Under the pieces are notes generated by a model. The model ran no database searches, was not told the origin of the DNA, and worked only from the letters and a program-made list of their open reading frames with translations. A stretch of DNA of 64,000 nt from Vreelandella subterranea (lineage in GTDB: Bacteria > Pseudomonadota > Gammaproteobacteria > Pseudomonadales > Halomonadaceae). Made by a program: the position numbers and the translations under genes. The stretch covers positions 29,239 through 93,238 of the forward strand of contig NZ_FOGS01000014.1 in assembly GCF_900111305.1 (NCBI RefSeq). The letters are read 5' to 3'. Of the stretch, positions 59,871 through 64,000 are shown one piece after another. Numbering within the stretch: the first letter of the stretch is position 1; every line of letters starts with the position of its first letter.

Positions 59871-60844
59871 GTGATAACAAGGAAAGTCCGAAAAAGAAAT
59901 GCTCTAAATGGTTAGATGTTTTTGGAAGAGAAATTGATCTTCCTAGTTGGACATCCATGTTAAAAGCTTGTGCGGTATGTGTCATAGTACTATTTTTTAT
60001 CTATTTAATCAGGTTGATAGTTGGGGAGAGTGGCGCTGTTGATCTGCTTACTTCTCTTTTATGGCCTGTCGCTACAGTTTTTATAGCTATGATTTTCAAA
60101 GAACCAATCGAAGGATTTGCTGCTAGAATGACTGAGATAACAGCTCCTGGTTTCTCAGCTAGAGCACATTCAGAAGATGCTGCGCTTTCAGCTTTAAGTA
60201 TTGATAATGATGAGAATGGAGAGACAGATAGTGAAAATGAAGTGACAGATAGTGAAAATGAAGTGACAGATAGTGAAGTGATAGAGGTCACTTCTGGGGA
60301 TGGTGAGTATTGCACTGATTCAGTGCATAATGAAGAAATTAAAAGAGAGGGCAATGAAAAGCCTGCTTCTAAATTGAATGAAGACATACAAGAAAGTCAG
60401 TCTTCTTTTGAAGGTTATAAGGATAGTGTGAATAAAAAGAATGCTCGTGATTACAATGAGCTTAGAAGCCGCTTAAGAGCATTGGGTCTTCAGCGATCTC
60501 GTGCGCAAGTTGTTAGGAGCGAGCGTGAAAAGTTAAATCTGAGAAGGTCGGTGGCTAGTTTTCAAAATGAGTTATTAGTATCTCGTTGGAACAAGCTTGT
60601 CTCTGTAGTTGATGATTTATATACTGAATATTTTCATGACAAGAATAACTTAAATGATTTTCAGAAAATGAAGCGCTTGTTAATAAAAGGAGTTATTACA
60701 AATGAGCAGTACGTAACTTTCAAGAAATTGTTTGAAGCGGAAGAGCTTTTCAATGGGTTTTTGAGTGTTAATGTGGCAAATAATTATCTTTATACTATTG
60801 ATCGGCTGCAAGATAGTCTTCTTAAAGTTATCAAGATAAAGTGA
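59867..60844 (+). CDS. Unknown membrane-anchored protein, second gene of the cargo operon
   Basis: A 325-residue protein with two membrane helices (about 31-51 and 58-76). An acidic linker with a tandem TDSENEV repeat (about residues 119-138) follows, then a long charged region rich in helices (EDIQESQSSFEGYKDSVNKKNARDYNELRSRLRALGLQRSRAQVVRSEREKLNLRRSV). The C-terminal ~110 residues (FQNELLVSRWNKLVSVVDDLYTEYFHDKNN...) form a helical domain. No catalytic motif was identified. The gene is AT-rich. Membrane anchor plus cytosolic sensor-like domain next to a soluble partner recalls phage-exclusion or abortive-infection pairs, but this is inference. Confidence 0.8.
   Translation: MSDNKESPKKKCSKWLDVFGREIDLPSWTSMLKACAVCVIVLFFIYLIRLIVGESGAVDLLTSLLWPVATVFIAMIFKEPIEGFAARMTEITAPGFSARAHSEDAALSALSIDNDENGETDSENEVTDSENEVTDSEVIEVTSGDGEYCTDSVHNEEIKREGNEKPASKLNEDIQESQSSFEGYKDSVNKKNARDYNELRSRLRALGLQRSRAQVVRSEREKLNLRRSVASFQNELLVSRWNKLVSVVDDLYTEYFHDKNNLNDFQKMKRLLIKGVITNEQYVTFKKLFEAEELFNGFLSVNVANNYLYTIDRLQDSLLKVIKIK
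60224..60280 (+). repeat. 21-bp tandem repeat inside the membrane-anchored cargo gene
   Basis: Two full copies of a 21-bp unit starting ACAGATAGTG (60224-60244 and 60245-60265) and a partial third copy (60266-60280) encode TDSENEV TDSENEV TDSEV in the linker. Copy number could vary by slippage without shifting the frame. Confidence 0.9.
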
Positions 60845-60900
60845 TTCTCCTTACCTGTTGGAAACTGATTTTCATGATGACTTGTAACGTTTGAAAAAGT

Positions 60901-62262
60901 TTAAAGTTTGTGAGAGCTTCTGTTTTTTGACCTGTGGTTTTTATTGGTGTTATCGATTTTAGGTAAACGCCTCGCCGCCCCCTCATCCGTATACGCCCGC
61001 AACAACTCATCCCAGTGCGTGGTATAGCGCGGGCTGCGGTGGGCGCAGCGTAGGTGCCAGGGGGCGTTCTTTTCCGGTAGGCCCAGGCGTACCGTTCCCT
61101 TTCCCATTTTCTCGTTCAGCGCGTCCATGGTGGCCATGAGCTTTTCGCTGCGCTGGCGTTCCTCTTCCGTTTGCGGTGTGTCCATCAGGCTGAGCTGTTG
61201 GCGGTTTACGTCGGTCAGGTCGAGCATCATCACACCGGCTTTCTTGTAGCCGTACTTGGGCCGGTAGATCTTCTTCAGCGCTTCCTGGGCGGCGTGGAGA
61301 ATATCGCGGGTGTCCTGGCTGGGGCGTTCCAGCTCTACCACCAGGCTGGGTGAGTACTGGGGCAAGTCGGGCCGGAAACGGTCGGTTTTGAGGAAGACCA
61401 GCACGGCGCGGGCGAGGCTGTTCTGCTGGCGTAGTTTTTCAGCGCCGCGTTGGGCGTGCTGGCGAACCGCGCCCTGCAGGTCGTAGAGGTGCTGAGTGGG
61501 GCGACCGAAGGATCGGCTGGTCATGATGCGCTGCTTGGGTTCGTGCAGGTCGTTCATTTCCAGGCAGCTGATGCCGCGTAGCTCCAGCACCGTGCGTTCC
61601 ATGTTCACCGAGAACTTGCGCCGCAGGCGTTTGGCGTCCGCTTCGCGGAGATCCCAGGCGGTTTTGATACCCAGTATCTGCAGACGCTCGTTCAGGCGTC
61701 GGCCAATGCCCCACACATCGCCCACGTCGATTTGCTGCAGCAGGTGCCGGGCTTCGTCGCTTTCCGCGTGGAGGATGCACACACCCGGGTAGCCAGGGTG
61801 CTTTTTGGCGATACGGTTGGCCAGCTTGGCCAGCGTGTGAGTCGCGGCCACGCCCACACAGACCGGAATGCCGGTGTATTGGCCAATCTTCTGGCGCAGG
61901 CTGGTGGCGTGCTCCTGAAGGCCTTCCGGCGTGAAGCCGTCCATGTGCACGAACATTTCATCGATGGAGTAGGGCTCAACGCCTGCTGTTTCCTGCTCGA
62001 GTATGCCTTGCACCCGGTGAGACATGTCGCCGTAGAGCTCGTAGTTGGAGGAGTAGAGAATCACCTCGCCGCGGTCCACCAGGTGGCGTACATGGTGGGC
62101 GGGCGTGCCCATCTCTACGCCCAGGGCTTTCAGCTCGTTGGAGCGGGCGACAATGCAGCCGTCGTTGTTGGACATGATGCCCACCGCGCGCCGGTTCAGC
62201 TTGGGATTGAACACCCGCTCGCAGCTCACGTAGAAGTTGTTGCAGTCCACTAGCCCGATCAT
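60901..62262 (-). CDS. umuC: Y-family DNA polymerase V catalytic subunit (UmuC-like)
   Basis: A 453-residue translesion polymerase. The catalytic motifs IGLVDCNNFYVSCERVF (first Asp) and EPYSIDEMFVHM (Asp-Glu) are complete, with GVAATHTLAKLANRIAKKHPGY and WGIGRRLNERL (helix-hairpin-helix) following and a C-terminal little-finger domain. The protein ends about 25 residues after the usual UmuC end with an AT-rich basic tail (NTNKNHRSKNRSSHKL), probably gained at a recombination junction. It starts 26 bp from a LexA box and is divergent from the umuD-like gene. Confidence 0.95.
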   Translation of the reverse strand: MIGLVDCNNFYVSCERVFNPKLNRRAVGIMSNNDGCIVARSNELKALGVEMGTPAHHVRHLVDRGEVILYSSNYELYGDMSHRVQGILEQETAGVEPYSIDEMFVHMDGFTPEGLQEHATSLRQKIGQYTGIPVCVGVAATHTLAKLANRIAKKHPGYPGVCILHAESDEARHLLQQIDVGDVWGIGRRLNERLQILGIKTAWDLREADAKRLRRKFSVNMERTVLELRGISCLEMNDLHEPKQRIMTSRSFGRPTQHLYDLQGAVRQHAQRGAEKLRQQNSLARAVLVFLKTDRFRPDLPQYSPSLVVELERPSQDTRDILHAAQEALKKIYRPKYGYKKAGVMMLDLTDVNRQQLSLMDTPQTEEERQRSEKLMATMDALNEKMGKGTVRLGLPEKNAPWHLRCAHRSPRYTTHWDELLRAYTDEGAARRLPKIDNTNKNHRSKNRSSHKL

Positions 62263-62288
62263 TTTCGCCTCCTGCCCCTTGTGTAAGA

Positions 62289-62304
62289 CTGTTAATTTAT
62301 ACAG
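62289..62304. promoter_or_regulatory. LexA (SOS) box between umuC and the umuD-like gene
   Basis: CTGTTAATTTATACAG, extended match to the 20-bp consensus 16 of 20. It is centred between divergent umuC (start 62262) and the umuD-like gene (start 62379), so SOS induction likely affects both. Confidence 0.85.
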
Positions 62305-62378
62305 TATTATTGCCAGGGAACGCGACAGGCAAACGCTAATGTACGTCGCGGAAAATCAAACAGGCACAGGGGGAGCGG

Positions 62379-62729
62379 ATGCGAGTGAATTACTTAGGGC
62401 CAGCGTTGGTGGGCGTGGATCACCCGGCGGTCGCGGAAATGGACAGACGAAAATTTACCCCCAGCTGTTTTCTGGTGGAGATCAGCGAGGACGCGCGCCC
62501 GGGTGGGCCGATGATGGAAGGCGACGTGCTGGTGGTGGATGAAGCGCGCACGTATGGCCACGCGGATCTGGTGGTGGCTGAAATTGAAGGCGAGTACCGG
62601 CTATTCAAAGCCCACCGCGCTGGTAGCCGCTGCCGGTTACTGCCGCCCAACGGTGGGCAGGGCTACTTTGTGAACGCGCAGCAGTTCAAGGGTGTGGTTG
62701 TCAGGCAGGCACGGTGCTGGGCGGTGTAA
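62379..62729 (+). CDS. UmuD/S24-fold protein, apparently without catalytic residues
   Basis: A 116-residue protein with the UmuD'-like fold, seen in CFLVEISEDARPGGPMMEGDVLVVDEARTYGHADLVVAEIEGEYRLFKAH. Aligned to E. coli UmuD, the catalytic Ser60 position (GDS) holds Ala (EDA), and Lys97 (TVKK) holds Phe (RLFK). The N-terminus is as short as in processed UmuD', with no cleavage arm. It may therefore be born in the active, processed form. GGGGGAGCGG lies before the ATG. It is divergent from umuC, not upstream of it in one operon as usual. Confidence 0.85.
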   Translation: MRVNYLGPALVGVDHPAVAEMDRRKFTPSCFLVEISEDARPGGPMMEGDVLVVDEARTYGHADLVVAEIEGEYRLFKAHRAGSRCRLLPPNGGQGYFVNAQQFKGVVVRQARCWAV

Positions 62730-62851
62730 GCCTTTTCTTACATGAACTGTGGGCAATGGCTTACATCAAACTGAGCAAAAATTTGCCAAGCTGAGAATGT
62801 CGCCTTGAAGCACGCGGGGTGGATTCCGGCTCGCCAGAAGGATGCGGCATG

Positions 62852-62885
62852 AAACCCCCGGCCATGGAATGGCTGGGGGTTTTTG
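62852..62885 (+). terminator. Rho-independent terminator after the umuD-like gene
   Basis: AAACCCCCGGCCA and TGGCTGGGGGTTTTT form a long stem with one bulge, followed by T-rich sequence. The region 62730-62850 also has short inverted repeats of TGTAAG/CTTACA; no gene is seen in it. Confidence 0.8.
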
Positions 62886-62922
62886 TGTTTAGCTATGTTG
62901 AAATAAACAGATTACAACATGA

Positions 62923-63627
62923 ATGGATATACAAAATATGGAAGAAACACCAGCAGGCAAGAAAATTGCTAAAGCTTTATTATTGCTGTTTATGTTTTTA
63001 CAATTTTTGTCATTGTTGAGGTTTTATGTTTACTGGAATTTAATTGGTGTTGACCCGTCGGGATATTTTTCAATACAAGACGTTTTGGTCTTGTCTTTAG
63101 GGAAAAGCTTACTTTTATTTTTTCTTTTAATAACGCTATGCGCCTTTGGTTTTATTCTATATACAGAGGACGACGAGCATATAAGTAATAAAGGCGATTG
63201 GGTTAAAGGGATTTTTTGGCTTGGGATAATTTCATTCGTATCTATTTTGGCTTCTTATAAGGTCCCTTTAGAATGGGAAAATGTTCATATGTTGGTAGTG
63301 CTCCTGGCAAGCAATTTTTTAAGGTATGGAGTTGGATACCTGATAGTTCCTCTTAGATTAGAAGATGTTTTTGGGTCTAAGAAAAATGCCTTCATCTACA
63401 CAAATATTATTCTGCTTGGATTGTTTATGGCATTTCCGATAGCTGTATGGGATGCCCGCAACGACATAAATAGTACGGATGAAAAAGCTTTGGTATATCT
63501 TATTGATGAGTCAAATAAATATTTTTTGGTAGGTAAAATTGGTGAGTATCATGTTGTCACGCCCAGTATGAAAAAAATGATAGTAGTGCCAAATAGTAGA
63601 GTAGATAAGGTTATTTATTATCCCTGA
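62923..63627 (+). CDS. Hypothetical membrane protein, AT-rich cargo gene
   Basis: A 234-residue protein with about five membrane helices (roughly 15-38, 55-78, 92-110, 122-144 and 157-175) and a soluble C-terminal tail of ~55 residues (STDEKALVYLIDESNKYFLVGKIGEYHVVTPSMKKMIVVPNSRVDKVIYYP). That tail looks like a small beta domain. It has no recognised family. The strong AT content sets it apart from umuD. No convincing Shine-Dalgarno precedes either 62923 or the alternative ATG 62938. It lies between the SOS genes and the IS30-type element. Confidence 0.65.
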   Translation: MDIQNMEETPAGKKIAKALLLLFMFLQFLSLLRFYVYWNLIGVDPSGYFSIQDVLVLSLGKSLLLFFLLITLCAFGFILYTEDDEHISNKGDWVKGIFWLGIISFVSILASYKVPLEWENVHMLVVLLASNFLRYGVGYLIVPLRLEDVFGSKKNAFIYTNIILLGLFMAFPIAVWDARNDINSTDEKALVYLIDESNKYFLVGKIGEYHVVTPSMKKMIVVPNSRVDKVIYYP

Positions 63628-63676
63628 TTATTAAGTTAGTTAGTGGTTTAATCCTGGATTCATAGAATAACTGCAG

Positions 63677-63745
63677 CACTTTGGACCACCCGGTAGAAGC
63701 AGGAGGGCCAGCGCCGGTACCCTCCCTGCTTTACCGACCAAAGTG
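63677..63745. repeat. Long imperfect inverted repeat just before the IS30-type transposase
   Basis: CACTTTGG (63677-63684) and CCAAAGTG (63738-63745) pair, as do CCGGTA-GAAGCAGG-AGGG and CCCTCCCTGCTTTACCG inside them. The hairpin ends 9 bp before the transposase ATG and could shield it from read-through transcription or form the element's terminal structure. Confidence 0.7.
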
Positions 63746-63754
63746 AAGCAGAGC

Positions 63755-64000
63755 ATGGGATACCGACAACTGACCCAGACCCAACGATACCAGATTCACG
63801 CTTGTATTGGGGTGGGGATGAGCCAGCGACAGGCCGCTAAAAACCTTGGCGTTCATAACAGCACGATAAGCCGTGAGTTGCGTCGTAACGCGACAGACAA
63901 CGGTTATGAGCCTGAGATGGCTCAGTGCCGTAGTAATGACCGGCGACGTACCGCCTGGAAATGGACAAAGCGCCTGCCCAGCATGATCAACATCGTCGCC
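63755..64000 (+). CDS. IS30-family transposase, N-terminal part only
   Basis: From ATG 63755 the frame stays open for 82 codons to the window edge. MGYRQLTQTQRYQIHACIGV, then GMSQRQAAKNLGVHNSTISRELRRN, is the typical IS30 helix-turn-helix N-terminus with the ISRELRRN signature. The DDE catalytic domain lies outside the window. The terminal inverted repeat could not be confirmed because the other end is missing. Confidence 0.88.
   Translation, partial: MGYRQLTQTQRYQIHACIGVGMSQRQAAKNLGVHNSTISRELRRNATDNGYEPEMAQCRSNDRRRTAWKWTKRLPSMINIVA

Larger units (their letters stand above)
50440..63650. mobile_element. Integrative element at dusA: P2-like prophage remnant or satellite
   Basis: The evidence is an integrase beside the 5' end of dusA, the P2-type replication endonuclease, Ogr-like, PrtN-like and DksA-like small genes, a CI-type repressor, AT-rich cargo genes and umuC/umuD-like genes. 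No capsid, portal, tail, terminase, holin or lysis gene is found. The right attachment site was not found in the window: I see no second copy of the dusA 5' segment. The right limit given is where the IS30-type element begins; the island may go on past it. Confidence 0.75.

Noticed and set aside
50309..64000. Second copy of the dusA 5' segment as attR
   Set aside because: I searched for the MDWTTRDY-coding segment and its neighbours to the right and found none, so the right end is outside the window.

Overview
The window reads as a chromosomal segment of a Halomonas-type gammaproteobacterium (Halomonadaceae). I infer this from the GC-rich codon use, the protein types (smo/mtl-type polyol ABC operon, TRAP transporter for gluconate, OsmC/Ohr/YghU stress proteins, an RND pump with an AcrR-type regulator) and an island at dusA. 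No rRNA, tRNA or CRISPR array was seen. Where several start codons were possible, starts were moved to the best ribosome binding site or family N-terminus.

Layout. 1-5 kb: partial DUF4870 membrane protein, VOC enzyme, methyltransferase, MFS transporter and a large acyl-CoA dehydrogenase. 5-7 kb: 3-hydroxyacyl-CoA dehydrogenase and enoyl-CoA hydratase (fatty or short-chain acyl-CoA oxidation), preceded by a scrap of an acyl-CoA synthetase. 7-14.5 kb: GST, YaeQ, LpxR-like outer-membrane enzyme, a TonB-dependent receptor with a Fur-like box, YghU, and the ohr/ohrR peroxide pair. 14.6-19.3 kb: a gluconate unit (TRAP DctP-Q-M, gntK, gntR) with a perfect GntR-like palindrome upstream. 19.4-24.1 kb: MOSC protein, DMT exporter, OsmC, 2OG-Fe oxygenase, two Nudix hydrolases and a YqfO-like protein. 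24.2-36.6 kb: a polyol catabolic operon (SorC regulator, ABC transporter, HAD phosphatase, sorbitol and mannitol dehydrogenases, a P-loop kinase, xylulokinase, transaldolase, fructosamine kinase) that would bring sorbitol, mannitol and arabitol into the fructose and pentose-phosphate pools. 36.6-38 kb: cyanase with an FNT channel. 38.5-48 kb: an efflux cluster (MipA/OmpV protein, TolC-like protein, AcrA-, AcrB- and AcrR-like proteins). The same 18-bp operator-like motif stands before mipA, the TolC gene, acrA and acrR. 48.2-50.4 kb: aspartoacylase-family protein and dusA.

From about 50.4 kb to the end lies an integrative element placed at the 5' end of dusA. It holds a tyrosine integrase, a PrtN-like protein, a DksA-like zinc finger, a P2 gpA-type replication endonuclease, an Ogr-like zinc finger, three small ribbon-helix-helix-like proteins and an S24-type CI repressor. 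It carries AT-rich cargo: a single membrane gene at 51.7 kb, a two-gene operon at 59.1-60.8 kb and a membrane gene at 62.9 kb. It also carries a divergent umuC / umuD-like pair around a LexA box. No capsid, tail, portal or terminase gene is present, so what is visible looks more like a satellite, decayed prophage or replication half of a phage. An IS30-family transposase begins at the right edge and runs out of the window.

The best candidates for something undescribed are the AT-rich two-gene operon at 59127-60844 (soluble helical protein plus membrane-anchored protein), next to the phage repressor in a cargo position, and the umuD-like gene that appears to have lost both catalytic residues.
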